The notes: generated by a model not told the origin, from the letters alone. A stretch of 64,000 nucleotides of DNA from Kitasatospora phosalacinea (GCF_000716545.1 NZ_JNWZ01000018.1:33339-97338), one strand, 5' to 3'. Counted from the first letter of the stretch, positions 8,357 through 16,924 are shown. Program-made: numbers and translations.

Positions 8357-9366
8357 CCGCGCCCGTGACGCTCGGAATCTCCGCCCTCGCGCACGTCCTG
8401 GGCGAGCCCCAGGACGTGGCCGCCACGGCCGGCTCGTACGTCGACGACCCCGAGCGGGTGATCCGCTGGGGCTACCGCACCTACCACCGGGCCGCCCCCG
8501 GCGTCGGCCAGACGCTGATGGCCGCCGACGCCGCCCGGCGGGCGATGGACGCCGCCGGGCTGGGCCCCGCCGACATCGACTACCTCGTGGTCGCGGACAG
8601 CGGCGTGCCGGAGTACCTCAACTGGGACGCCTCCGCCGCCGTCGCCCGCGAACTCGGCCTCGGCCCCACCCCGACCCTGCTCGCCACCCAGGGCTGCTCC
8701 TCCGCGGTGACGGCGCTGCAGCAGGTCGCCGGGCTGATGGCGGTCCGCGAGGACGTCCACCGGGTGCTGCTGGTCGCCGTCCACCGGGTCAGCGAGGCGC
8801 ACATCAACCGGATGCGCAACAACACCTGCCTGGGCAGCGACGGCGCGGCGGCCGCGGTGCTGGAGCGCGGACACGGGCGGCTGCGCTGGCTGGCCACCGA
8901 CCAGATCGTCGACCCGCGCTACGTCGACTTCTTCCGGGTCGAGTACGGCGGCGGCGCGGCCCCGGAGGGCGCCAACCTGGAGGTCGACCAACTCGCCCTG
9001 GTCCACCAGTACTTCCGCCGCGAACCGGAGCAGCTCGCCGAGTTCGTCAAGGACGTCGACCACAAGGTCGCCGCCGTCGTGGAGCGCGCCTGCAAGCGCG
9101 CCGGGGTCTCCCCGTCGGAGATCCGGCGGCTGATCTACCTGAACGACAACCAGCACTCGCTGGCCGGGGTCGCCAAGGCCACCGGCATCCCGCTGGAGCG
9201 CACCAACGCGGACCTCTCCGCCGAGCTGAGCCACGTCGGCTGCGCCGACCAACTGCTCTGCCTGAGCCTGTACGACGAGCGCGGGGACCTGGAGGCCGGC
9301 GACCTGGTCGCGCTGGCCGGACTCTCCGGCGGCATGCAGTGGTTCTGCAGCCTGGTGCGGGTCTGA
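8353..9366 (+). CDS. KAS III-like (FabH-fold) acyltransferase with altered active site
   Basis: A 337-residue thiolase-fold protein of the beta-ketoacyl-ACP synthase III group. The acyl-accepting Cys115 sits in ATQGCSSAV. At the place of the FabH histidine (HQAN motif) the sequence reads LNDNQH, giving Asn264. At the place of the FabH asparagine (GNTS) it reads SHVGC, giving His293. The His and Asn of the usual Cys-His-Asn triad therefore seem exchanged. This could mean acyl transfer rather than decarboxylative condensation, as in KAS III relatives that form esters or load starter units, or a different condensation. An ACP lies 1.1 kb downstream and is the natural partner. The start overlaps the MATE stop. 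Confidence 0.83.
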   Translation: MTAPVTLGISALAHVLGEPQDVAATAGSYVDDPERVIRWGYRTYHRAAPGVGQTLMAADAARRAMDAAGLGPADIDYLVVADSGVPEYLNWDASAAVARELGLGPTPTLLATQGCSSAVTALQQVAGLMAVREDVHRVLLVAVHRVSEAHINRMRNNTCLGSDGAAAAVLERGHGRLRWLATDQIVDPRYVDFFRVEYGGGAAPEGANLEVDQLALVHQYFRREPEQLAEFVKDVDHKVAAVVERACKRAGVSPSEIRRLIYLNDNQHSLAGVAKATGIPLERTNADLSAELSHVGCADQLLCLSLYDERGDLEAGDLVALAGLSGGMQWFCSLVRV

Positions 9367-9370
9367 GACG

Positions 9371-10432
9371 GTGTCAGGCATGATCGACGACCACGCCACC
9401 GAGCGCACCGACGAGATCCCCCTCGACCAGGGCCGCACCGCCCGGCTGCGGCTGCCCGTCGCCGGGCCCGACGGCCGCCCCGCCCCGGCCGTGGTGCTGC
9501 TGCACCCGTACGGGGTCTGGGACCGCGACGCCTACCTGCCCGCCGAGGCCTCCGGCAACGGGCCGGTCCGGCTCTTCGCCGACCTCGGCACCGCCCTGAC
9601 CGCCGCCGGGACGGGCGCCCTCTCCTACGACACCCGCTTCCTCACCGAGGACCCGCACGGCGGCGCGGGCTCGCCCCGGTTCACCTTCACCGGGCTGGTC
9701 GACGACGCCGTCCGGGCGGTCGAGCAGCTGCGCGCCCACCCCGCGGTGGACGCCGACCGGGTGCTGCTCCTGGGCGTCTCGATGGGCGCCGAGGTCGCGC
9801 TGGCCGCCGCCGAACGCCTCGGCGGCGAGAGCCGCCTGGTGGTGGTGGCGCCCAGCGCCGAGGCCCGCCCGGTGTTCCAGCGCTGGATGGGCCTGGACCG
9901 GCGGCTGGAGTGGCTGGCCGCGGGCTTCACCGCCGCCGACGGCACCGTCGACCTCGCCGCCGCGCTGGCCGACACCACCGGCCGCAGCGGCTGGTGGGAG
10001 CCGTTCGACCTGGTCGAGCGCTTCGGCCCGCAGGCCGGCCTCGAAGTGCTGCGCGCCGAACTGGCGCTGGAGTACGACGCCTGGGAGGACGCGGCGCTGG
10101 CCGGGAAGGACGAGACCGCGCCCGCCTCGTTCTGGCGCGACTGGTTCGCCCAGCCCGCCCCGTACCGCCGCCTGGCCGGGATCACCGGCCGGCTCGCCGT
10201 CCACGTGGGCGCCGAGGACTGGACCACCCCCACCCGGCAGGCCCACCTGCTGCACCGCGCCGCGCTGGCGCGCGGCCTGCGCTCGCAGCTGCACGTCCAC
10301 CCGGGGCTGGGCCACCTGATGTCGCCCCGCACCGCGGACGGACTGCGCACCTACGGGCCGTTCGACCCGGACTTCCAGCGGGCCCTCGTCGCCTCGGTCG
10401 ACGAGGTGCTCCGCCCCGGCCCGACCCACTGA
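9371..10432 (+). CDS. Alpha/beta hydrolase
   Basis: A 353-residue hydrolase, or 350 residues if ATG 9380 is used instead of GTG 9371. The N-terminal strand ends in VVLLHPYGVWD, the nucleophile elbow is GVSMGAE, and a C-terminal histidine lies in HPGLGHLMSP after an acidic residue in GAEDWTTP. It could act as a thioesterase releasing the product from the ACP, or as an editing hydrolase. The position between the KAS III-like gene and the ACP supports a link to acyl chemistry, but the substrate is unknown. Confidence 0.8.
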   Translation: MSGMIDDHATERTDEIPLDQGRTARLRLPVAGPDGRPAPAVVLLHPYGVWDRDAYLPAEASGNGPVRLFADLGTALTAAGTGALSYDTRFLTEDPHGGAGSPRFTFTGLVDDAVRAVEQLRAHPAVDADRVLLLGVSMGAEVALAAAERLGGESRLVVVAPSAEARPVFQRWMGLDRRLEWLAAGFTAADGTVDLAAALADTTGRSGWWEPFDLVERFGPQAGLEVLRAELALEYDAWEDAALAGKDETAPASFWRDWFAQPAPYRRLAGITGRLAVHVGAEDWTTPTRQAHLLHRAALARGLRSQLHVHPGLGHLMSPRTADGLRTYGPFDPDFQRALVASVDEVLRPGPTH

Positions 10433-10493
10433 ACCCACCCACCGAACCCACCCGCGGACCCACCCCGGTCCCACCCTCACGGAAGGCCCCGCC

Positions 10494-10745
10494 ATGGCGA
10501 ACCTGACGCTCGCGGAACTGATCGAGCTGCTCAACGAGTGCAACGACTGGGAGGACCCGGTCGAGCCGACCGAGGACGTCCTCGACGAGCCGTACGACGC
10601 CCTCGGCTACGACTCGCTGACCCTGCTCAACGCGATCTCCAAGCTGGAGCGCGCCCGCGGCATCGAACTGCCCGCCACCATCACCTCCGAGGCCAAGACG
10701 CCCCGCGAGCTGCTCGCCGCCGTCAACTCCGCCCCCGCCGCGTGA
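10494..10745 (+). CDS. Acyl carrier protein
   Basis: An 83-residue acidic four-helix carrier. The phosphopantetheine attachment serine is Ser41 in LGYDSLTLLN, close to type II polyketide ACPs. It has GGAAGG-like ribosome binding at about 10481 and stands alone: no KS-alpha/KS-beta pair or PKS module is visible. It probably carries a short acyl unit, perhaps malonyl or malonamoyl given the asparagine-synthase-like gene next to it. The 61-base gap before it is C-rich and holds nothing else recognisable. Confidence 0.9.
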   Translation: MANLTLAELIELLNECNDWEDPVEPTEDVLDEPYDALGYDSLTLLNAISKLERARGIELPATITSEAKTPRELLAAVNSAPAA

Positions 10746-10815
10746 GCACCGCCGCCCGCGGCGACCGCGCGACGACCACCGCGTAACGACACTCGAAGAA
10801 CGGAGGAACACCGAC

Positions 10816-12669
10816 GTGTGCGGAATCACCGGCTGGTACGACCGGGACGGCGGACTGGAGCGCTCGCACGAACTGGTCCGACAGATGACCCGGACCATGG
10901 AGTGCCGAGGGCCGGACGAGGAGGGGATGTGGATCTCCGGTCCGGTCGCGCTCGGGCACCGGCGCCTGTCGATCATCGACCTGGAGGGCGGCAAGCAGCC
11001 GATGGTCGCCGACCAGGACGGCGACCGCACGCTGGCGGCCCTCACCTTCTGCGGCGAGGTCTACAACTACCGCGAGCTGCGGACCGAACTGGTCGCCCAC
11101 GGGCACAGCTTCCGGACCGACAGCGACACCGAGGTCGTGCTGCGCGCCTACCTGCAGTGGGGCACCGACTTCGCCTCCCGCCTCAACGGCATGTTCGCCA
11201 TCGGCATCTGGGACGCCCGCAGCCAGGAACTCGTCCTGGTCCGCGACCGGATGGGCGTCAAGCCGCTGCACTACTACCCGACGCCGGGCGGCGTGCTGTT
11301 CGGCTCCGAGCCCAAGGCGATCCTCGCCAACCCGCAGGCCCGCCGCACCGTCGACCGGGTCGGCCTGTGCGAGGCCCTGGACATGGTGAAGACGCCCGGC
11401 GCGGCCGTGTTCAGCGGCATGCACGAGGTCATCCCCGGCGAGATCGTCCGGGTCGACGCCAACGGCATCCACCGGTCCCGCTACTGGACCCTGGAAGCCG
11501 CCCCGCACACCGACACCCGCGAGCAGAGCATCGGCCACGTCCGCGAACTGCTGGAAGACATCGTCGCCCGCCAGCTGATCTCCGACGTCCCGGTCTGCAC
11601 CCTGCTCTCCGGCGGCCTCGACTCCTCCACCATCACCGCGCTCGCCGCCCAGGTGCTCGAACGCGAGGGCCGCGGCCGGGTCAACTCCTTCTCGGTGGAC
11701 TTCCGCGGCTCGGTCGACAGCTTCGAACCCGACGCGGTGCGCGGCGCGCCCGACGCCCCGTTCGTCCGGGACCTCTCCGCGCACGTCGGCACCAACCACC
11801 AGGAGATCCTGCTGGACAGCGCCGACCTGTCCCGGCCCGAGGTCCGGGCCGCGGTGCTGCGGGCCACCGACGTGCCCCCGGCGTTCTGGGGCGACATGTG
11901 GCCCTCGCTGTACCTGCTGTTCCGCGCGGTGCGCCGGCACTCCACGGTGGCGCTGTCCGGCGAGTCCGCCGACGAACTGTTCGGCGGCTACCTCTGGTTC
12001 CACCGCCCCGAGGCGGTCGACGCCGACACCTTCCCCTGGCTCACCTCCGGCTCCGCCCGCTACTTCGGCGGCACCTCGCTGCTCGACGGCGGTCTGCGGG
12101 AGAAGCTCGACATACCCGGCTACCGGGCCGAACGCTACGCCGAGGCCCTCGCCGAGGTCCCGTCCCTGCCCGGCGAGAGCGACACCGACCGGCGGATGCG
12201 CAAGGTCACCTACCTCAACCTCACCCGGTTCGTGCAGACCCTGCTGGACCGCAAGGACCGGATGAGCATGGCGGTCGGCCTGGAGGTCCGGGTGCCGTTC
12301 TGCGACCACCGCCTGGTCGAGTACGTGTTCAACACCCCGTGGGAGACCAAGACCTTCGACGGCCAGGAGAAGAGCCTGCTGCGCGCCGCGGCCCGCGACC
12401 TGCTGCCGGCCTCGATCCTGGAGCGCAAGAAGACCCCGTACCCGGCCACCCAGGACCCCGGCTACGAGGCCGCGCTGCGCGCCGAGATGGCCCAGGTGCT
12501 GGCCGACCCGAACGCGCCGGTGCTGCCGCTGCTGGACCGGGCCCGGCTCGGCAAGGTGCTGGACCGCTCGCTGAGCGCCACCAGCCTGCCGTACAGCCGC
12601 GGCGGCCTGGAGATGGCGCTGTGGCTGAACCGCTGGCTGTCGGCCTACGACGTGACACTCGACATCTGA
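10816..12669 (+). CDS. Asparagine synthase (glutamine-hydrolysing) family amidotransferase
   Basis: A 617-residue AsnB-type enzyme. Cys2 of the N-terminal nucleophile glutaminase follows a GTG start (residues CGITGWYDRDG), then RGPDEEG, GHRRLSIIDL and GEVYNYREL. The synthetase half has the ATP pyrophosphatase loop LLSGGLDSSTI and GESADELFGGY. Housekeeping AsnB makes asparagine. In oxytetracycline biosynthesis a relative (OxyD) amidates a malonyl starter, and a comparable amidation of an ACP-bound acid is the most attractive role here. It lies 70 bp after the ACP with a GGAGG-type ribosome site. Confidence 0.9.
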   Translation: MCGITGWYDRDGGLERSHELVRQMTRTMECRGPDEEGMWISGPVALGHRRLSIIDLEGGKQPMVADQDGDRTLAALTFCGEVYNYRELRTELVAHGHSFRTDSDTEVVLRAYLQWGTDFASRLNGMFAIGIWDARSQELVLVRDRMGVKPLHYYPTPGGVLFGSEPKAILANPQARRTVDRVGLCEALDMVKTPGAAVFSGMHEVIPGEIVRVDANGIHRSRYWTLEAAPHTDTREQSIGHVRELLEDIVARQLISDVPVCTLLSGGLDSSTITALAAQVLEREGRGRVNSFSVDFRGSVDSFEPDAVRGAPDAPFVRDLSAHVGTNHQEILLDSADLSRPEVRAAVLRATDVPPAFWGDMWPSLYLLFRAVRRHSTVALSGESADELFGGYLWFHRPEAVDADTFPWLTSGSARYFGGTSLLDGGLREKLDIPGYRAERYAEALAEVPSLPGESDTDRRMRKVTYLNLTRFVQTLLDRKDRMSMAVGLEVRVPFCDHRLVEYVFNTPWETKTFDGQEKSLLRAAARDLLPASILERKKTPYPATQDPGYEAALRAEMAQVLADPNAPVLPLLDRARLGKVLDRSLSATSLPYSRGGLEMALWLNRWLSAYDVTLDI

Positions 12670-12686
12670 CGGAGGGCGGCAAGACG

Positions 12687-13745
12687 ATGGAGTTCAGCCT
12701 CTTCTACTTCGCCAACGAGCAGGAGGACACCGGTTCGACCGACCGGTACGGCCTCCTGCTGGAGGGTGCGAAGTTCGCCGACGCCCACGGCTTCACCGCC
12801 GTGTGGACGCCCGAGCGGCACTTCCACGAGTTCGGCGGCATCTACCCCAACCCGGCCGTGCTCGGGGCGGCCGTCGCGGCCGTCACCGAACGGGTCGGCA
12901 TCCGCGCGGGCAGCGTGGTCGCCCCGCTGCACCACCCCGTCCGGATCGCCGAGGAGTGGGCGGTGGTCGACAACCTGTCCGGCGGCCGGGTCGGCGTGTC
13001 CTTCGCCTCCGGCTGGCACCCGCAGGACTTCGCCCTGCGCCCGGAGAACTTCGCCGACCGCAAGGAGAAACTGGAGCGCACTATCGCGGACGTCCGCGAA
13101 CTGTGGCGCGGCGGCACGCTCGCCGTGCTCGACGGCGCGGGCGAACAGCAGCACGTGCGCTCCTACCCCCGCCCGCTCCAGGCCGAACTGCCGGTGTGGA
13201 TCACCAGCTCCGGCGGCCCGGAGACCTTCCGGGCCGCCGGCCGCGCCGGGGCCGGGCTGCTCACCCACCTGGTCGGGCAGAGCCTGGACGAACTCGCCGA
13301 CAAGGTCGCGCTCTACCGCGAGGAGTACGCGGCCCGCTCCGGCGATCCGCAGGACCGCGGCCACGTCGTCCTGATGCTGCACACCTACCTGCACGAGGAC
13401 GAGGAGACCGCCCGGGCGGCCGTCCGGGCGCCGCTCACCGCCTACCTGCGCAGCTTCGCCGGGCTCACCATGACCTCCGGGCCGAAGGGCCGCCGGATCG
13501 ACCCGGCCACGCTCAGCCCCCGGCACTTCGACGCCATGGTCGAGCGCTCCTTCGAGCGGTACTTCGACGAGGGCGGCCTGCTCGGCACCGTCGAGAAGGC
13601 CGTCGACGTGGTCGAGCGGGTCCGCAAGGCCGACGTCGACGAGATCGCCTGCCTGATCGACTTCGGGGTGGCCCGGGAGCAGGTCGTGGCGGGCTTCGGG
13701 CCGCTGGCCCGGCTGCGCGAGGCCACCGCGGACGCCGGCCGGTGA
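12687..13745 (+). CDS. LLM-class (luciferase-like) FMN-dependent monooxygenase
   Basis: A 352-residue bacterial-luciferase-fold enzyme of the subgroup found in natural-product clusters (MupA/TIGR04020 type). Recognisable segments are SLFYFANEQ at the N-terminus, WTPERHFHEFGG, the ASGWHPQDFALRPENF stretch, and WITSSGGPETFRAAG. It uses reduced FMN and oxygen. The flavin reductase overlapping it by GTGA is the obvious supplier, giving a two-component monooxygenase. Possible chemistry is N- or C-hydroxylation or a Baeyer-Villiger-like step on the carrier-bound or aromatic intermediate. Confidence 0.88.
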   Translation: MEFSLFYFANEQEDTGSTDRYGLLLEGAKFADAHGFTAVWTPERHFHEFGGIYPNPAVLGAAVAAVTERVGIRAGSVVAPLHHPVRIAEEWAVVDNLSGGRVGVSFASGWHPQDFALRPENFADRKEKLERTIADVRELWRGGTLAVLDGAGEQQHVRSYPRPLQAELPVWITSSGGPETFRAAGRAGAGLLTHLVGQSLDELADKVALYREEYAARSGDPQDRGHVVLMLHTYLHEDEETARAAVRAPLTAYLRSFAGLTMTSGPKGRRIDPATLSPRHFDAMVERSFERYFDEGGLLGTVEKAVDVVERVRKADVDEIACLIDFGVAREQVVAGFGPLARLREATADAGR

Positions 13746-14311
13746 CCCGGGCCGCCGGTGCGGACCGGCTGCGGCTGCCGGAACTCCCCGCCACGGAGTT
13801 CCGGCGCGCGGCCGGCCGCTTCCCCACGGGGGTGACGGTGCTGAGCTGCGTGCGCGACGGGCAGGCGCACGGCATGACGGTGAACGCCTTCAGCACCGTC
13901 TCGCTCGACCCGCTGCTGGTCCTGGCGGTGCTCGGCAACCGCTCCCTGACGACCCGCCGGCTGCTGGCCGGCGACGGGTTCGCGGTGACCGTGCTGAGCG
14001 CCGGCCAGGAGGCGGTGGCCCGGGCGTTCGCGGACTCCGCCCGGGCCCGCGACGGCTCGCTGTTCGACGGCGTCGCGCACGCCCCGGCCCCGGGCACCGG
14101 CTCGCCGGTCCTCACCGGCGGCGTCGCGTACTTCGACTGCACGGTCGACGCCGTCCACCCGGCCGGCGACCACACCGTCCTGGTGGGCGCCGTCCGGGCG
14201 TTCGGCCCGCTGTCGGAGGAGCCCGCCCTGCTGTTCAGCCGCAGCCGCCTGGGCGCCGAACCGGACTTCGCCGAACCGGCCCTCGCCGTCCCGCCGGGGC
14301 CGCCGCGGTGA
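13742..14311 (+). CDS. Flavin reductase family protein (HpaC/ActVB type)
   Basis: A 189-residue FMN-binding split-barrel reductase. FRRAAGRFPTGVTVLSC is the signature start of the domain, followed by GMTVNAFSTVSLDPLLVL and the ligand loop NRSLTTRRL. It reduces free flavin with NAD(P)H for the adjacent LLM monooxygenase, which it overlaps by four bases. The GTG start was chosen because of that overlap. Its 3' end overlaps the permease gene, so the three genes are translationally coupled. Confidence 0.88.
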   Translation: MTRAAGADRLRLPELPATEFRRAAGRFPTGVTVLSCVRDGQAHGMTVNAFSTVSLDPLLVLAVLGNRSLTTRRLLAGDGFAVTVLSAGQEAVARAFADSARARDGSLFDGVAHAPAPGTGSPVLTGGVAYFDCTVDAVHPAGDHTVLVGAVRAFGPLSEEPALLFSRSRLGAEPDFAEPALAVPPGPPR

Positions 14312-15066
14312 CCGCCCACGGATGGGACCTGGGGCTGCTGACCGCCGCCGCGACGGGGGCGGGCGCCGTCAACGCGGTGGTCGGCTCGGGGTCGCTGATC
14401 ACCTTCCCCGCCCTGGTCGCGATGGGGTACCCGCCGATCCTCGCCACCGTGTCCAACAACGTCGGACTGGTCCCGGGCATGGGGGCCGCCGCGTACGGGT
14501 ACCGGCGGGAACTCCGCGGCCAGGGCCCGCTGGTGCGCGGCCTCGCGGCGGTGGCGGGCGTCGGCGCGCTGGTCGGCAGCCTGCTGCTGCTCGCCCTGCC
14601 CCCGACCTGGTTCCGGGCGGTGGTCCCGGTGCTGGTCGTCGCGGCCTGCCTGCTGGTGCTGCTGCAACCGGTGCTCTCCCGCCGCGGCGCCGCGCCCCCC
14701 GCCCGGGCCCCCCGCCCGGGTCCGCTCCGGTGGGGCGTCCTCGGCACCGGCGTCTACGGCGGCTACTTCGGCGCCGCCCAGGGCGTCCTGCTGATCGGCC
14801 TGCTCGGAGCGCTGACCACCGAGCACCTCCAGCGCCTGAACGCGGTGAAGAACGTCCTCGCCCTGACGGTCAACCTGGTCGCCGCCGTCGTCTTCGTCTG
14901 CGCCACCTCCGTCGACTGGACGGTGGCCGCCCTGGTCGCGGCCGGCTCCACCGTCGGCGGCCTGCTCGGCGCCCGCTACGGCAGACGCCTGCCCCCCGCC
15001 GGCCTGCGCTGGACCATCGCGGCGGTCGGCCTGCTCGCGGTGCTCCGGCTGACCGCCTGGTCCTGA
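14308..15066 (+). CDS. TauE/SafE-family permease
   Basis: A 252-residue membrane protein with about seven hydrophobic segments and the two TauE/SafE half-repeats. The first has GAGAVNAVVGSGSLITFPAL with TVSNNVGLVPG. The second has YGGYFGAAQGVLLIG with LNAVKNVLAL. Members export or import sulfonates and small organic anions. As the last gene of the coupled operon it is a second candidate exporter for the cluster product. It starts by GTG within the flavin reductase stop. Confidence 0.85.
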   Translation: MTAHGWDLGLLTAAATGAGAVNAVVGSGSLITFPALVAMGYPPILATVSNNVGLVPGMGAAAYGYRRELRGQGPLVRGLAAVAGVGALVGSLLLLALPPTWFRAVVPVLVVAACLLVLLQPVLSRRGAAPPARAPRPGPLRWGVLGTGVYGGYFGAAQGVLLIGLLGALTTEHLQRLNAVKNVLALTVNLVAAVVFVCATSVDWTVAALVAAGSTVGGLLGARYGRRLPPAGLRWTIAAVGLLAVLRLTAWS

Positions 15067-15193
15067 CCGTCCGGTGACCCGCCGGCGGTCGCCGTCCGCG
15101 GCCTCGTCGCCGACGGCGTCCACCGGATCACCGCGCAGGTCGACCGGACCACCCGCCGCTCCTTCTCCACCGCCCGCGCCCGTCGGCGGGGCG
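15067..15193. other. Intergenic end of the biosynthetic operon
   Basis: A short GC-rich spacer between the plus-strand operon and the minus-strand STAS gene. It should hold the operon terminator, but I see no stem followed by a T-run. The plus strand could encode a short peptide here without a recognisable family. Confidence 0.4.
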
Positions 15194-15520
15194 TCAACGC
15201 CCCGGTCCGGCGGCGTCCCCGCCGGCTCCCCTCCCGGTGGCGGACCTGGCGATGAGGTCGGTGAGGCCGGAGATCGCCAGGACGGGGTCCAGCAGGGGAC
15301 TGGCGACGAGTTCGATGCGGCCCGCTCGGGAGAAGAGCACGCTCAGGCCCGCGCTGTCGAGGTACTCGTCCCCGGAGAGGTCGAGCACCAGGGGCCCGGT
15401 CGTGCTGTCGATGGCCACTGCCAGTTCGTGCGTGTTGCTCATGTCGATCTCGCCGACCGCGGCGAGCACGGCGGTGCCGTCGGACCGTCGGCCGGGCGTG
15501 AGGGTCAGGGGCGTGGTCAT
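15194..15520 (-). CDS. STAS-domain anti-sigma-factor antagonist
   Basis: A 108-residue single STAS domain of the SpoIIAA/RsbV type. The phosphorylatable serine region reads GDEYLDSAGLSVL, preceded by LVLDLS. The ATG (complement of 15518-15520) overlaps the stop of the upstream ATPase gene by one base (TGATG), so the pair is translationally coupled. The expected role is to release a sigma factor by binding its anti-sigma kinase when dephosphorylated. The partner kinase is probably the truncated protein next door. Confidence 0.86.
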   Translation of the reverse strand: MTTPLTLTPGRRSDGTAVLAAVGEIDMSNTHELAVAIDSTTGPLVLDLSGDEYLDSAGLSVLFSRAGRIELVASPLLDPVLAISGLTDLIARSATGRGAGGDAAGPGR

Positions 15521-16045
15521 CAGGCGATCCTCGTGCGCATGTCGACGGTGGTTCCGGTCGGTCCGGGGGTGACGCTGACGTGGTGCATCAGGGCGCGCAT
15601 CAGGTCCATGCCGCGTCCCCGGCGGGCGTCGCGCTCGGGCCGGGGCGGCTTCCAGCACCCGGTGTCCACGATGGTGAGGCGCAGGTCGTCCACGAGCGCC
15701 TCGGCGCGGAAGCAGACGGTGTCCCCGGGGGCGTCGCGGTGGCCGTGCTCGACGGCGTTGGCGCACGCCTCGCCCGCGGCGACGAGGACGTTCTGCACCG
15801 TCGCCTGCGGGAGGCCGCACCGGGCGAGCCAGCCCCGCAGGGCCTTGCGGACCGGGGCGAGCTGCGAGGACTCGGCGGGGAAGGACATCTCCAGCGGGGC
15901 GGGGTGCCGGTACAGCAGCAGGGCGACGTCGTCGTCGTAGCCGTCGGCGGGCGCCAGGCGGGCCATGACGTCGGTGGCGAGCTCGTCGACGGCCGTGTCG
16001 CGTCCCTGCTGGAGCGCCTCGCCGGCCTGGCCGATGCCGACGGTG
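15520..16045 (-). pseudogene. 3' remnant of a SpoIIE-type PP2C phosphatase fused to a HATPase (anti-sigma) domain
   Basis: Reading the minus strand from 16045, the frame carries only the last strand of a PP2C domain (AVDELATDVMARL then DDDVALLLYR) followed by a complete HATPase_c_2 domain with N-box EACANAVEHG and RGRGMDLMRALM. The phosphatase upstream of this point is missing: at about 16046 the sequence switches to a plus-strand PP2C end. From ATG 15966 a 148-residue protein could still be made, and it may work as a stand-alone anti-sigma kinase with the STAS protein. Sibling proteins of this architecture normally exceed 500 residues, hence the call of a truncated gene. Confidence 0.7.
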
Positions 16046-16294
16046 ATCGGGCTCGACCCCGGTCAGAGCCTGGTCCTCTACACCGACGGCATCACCGAAG
16101 CCCGCAACAGCGACGGGGAACAGTTCGGCGAGGACCGCCTGCTCCACGCCCTCACCCCGTCCCCGGGAAACGCCCCGACCGCCCTGGAGGCGATCACGAA
16201 GGCGGTCCGCGCCTTCACCGGCGACAGCGGCACCGACGACGACCAGGCCGTCCTCGTCCTCACCGCCACCGCGCCCGCCGACGACCGCCGGTGA
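16046..16294 (+). pseudogene. 3' remnant of a second SpoIIE-type PP2C phosphatase
   Basis: The plus strand reads the end of another PP2C domain: LDPGQSLVLYTDGITEARN, GEQFGEDRLLHAL, then TDDDQAVLVLT near the stop. The N-terminal two-thirds of the domain, including the first metal-binding aspartates, is absent. It abuts the minus-strand PP2C remnant head-on, so the two fragments cannot derive from one gene. Reading frames that extend further left are the complement of the other gene. Confidence 0.75.
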
Positions 16295-16507
16295 CGTGGC
16301 CCGGCCTCGAACGGCCGGGGACGGGACCCGTGGCGCCAGCCGGTGAGTCCCGTCCCCGCTGTGCGCGAGATGGCCGATCCCGGCTCCGCACCGACCTGGT
16401 CCAGGCCCTCGCCACCGATCCGCGGTTCGACCCGCTCCAGGCGCCCCCGGCCCGGGAGGCGTTCTGCCGGGGCGCCGGCGGCCCGGTGGTGTTCCGCTCC
16501 CGAGCCG

Positions 16508-16528
16508 CCGAAGCTACTCTTCGGTAGC
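16508..16528. promoter_or_regulatory. Overlapping inverted repeats upstream of the DoxX-like gene
   Basis: Two interlocked dyads, CCGAAG(5 bp)CTTCGG at 16508-16524 and GCTAC(6 bp)GTAGC at 16513-16528, sit 34-54 bp before the ATG at 16562. They could form alternative hairpins in a leader or be a dimer operator. The rest of 16295-16507 shows nothing I recognise. Confidence 0.4.
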
Positions 16529-16561
16529 AAATCCCTCCGCCGACCCGCACCGGGAGCACCG

Positions 16562-16924
16562 ATGGCATCCGACCGTTCCGCCCGCCTACTGGGCGGACTG
16601 CTGCTGACCGCCGGGATCGCGCACTTCGCGGCACCGAAGCCCTTCGACGCGATCGTCCCGCGCAGTCTGCCCGGCTCGCCCCGGACCTGGACCCGGGTGA
16701 GCGGCGTCGCCGAACTGGCCGTCGGCGCGGCCGTCCTCCACCCGCGCAGCCGGCGCACGGGCGGCCTGGCGGCCGTGGGCCTGTTCGCGGCGGTCTTCCC
16801 CGCCAACGTGAAGATGGCCTACGACTGGCGCCACCGCCCGGCTCCGCAGCGCGCGGCCGCCCTGGCCCGGCTGCCGCTCCAGGCGCCGCTGATCGCCTGG
16901 GCGGTCCGGGTCGCCCGGAGCTGA
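16562..16924 (+). CDS. DoxX-like small membrane protein
   Basis: A 120-residue protein with four hydrophobic segments, containing the typical GLLLTAGIAHFAAPKPFDAIVP opening split over helix 1 and its loop, SGVAELAVGAAVL, and FPANVKMAYDW near the C-terminus. The DoxX family is linked to quinone/thiol redox processes in some bacteria, but most actinobacterial members are uncharacterised. The ATG at 16562 was preferred over a longer frame because the family alignment begins there. Confidence 0.72.
   Translation: MASDRSARLLGGLLLTAGIAHFAAPKPFDAIVPRSLPGSPRTWTRVSGVAELAVGAAVLHPRSRRTGGLAAVGLFAAVFPANVKMAYDWRHRPAPQRAAALARLPLQAPLIAWAVRVARS

Noticed and set aside
1..15066. Phenazine gene cluster
   Set aside because: The chorismate-aminating synthase subunits are separate rather than a PhzE fusion, and no PhzA/B, PhzF or PhzG gene occurs in the window, although the upstream part is not visible.
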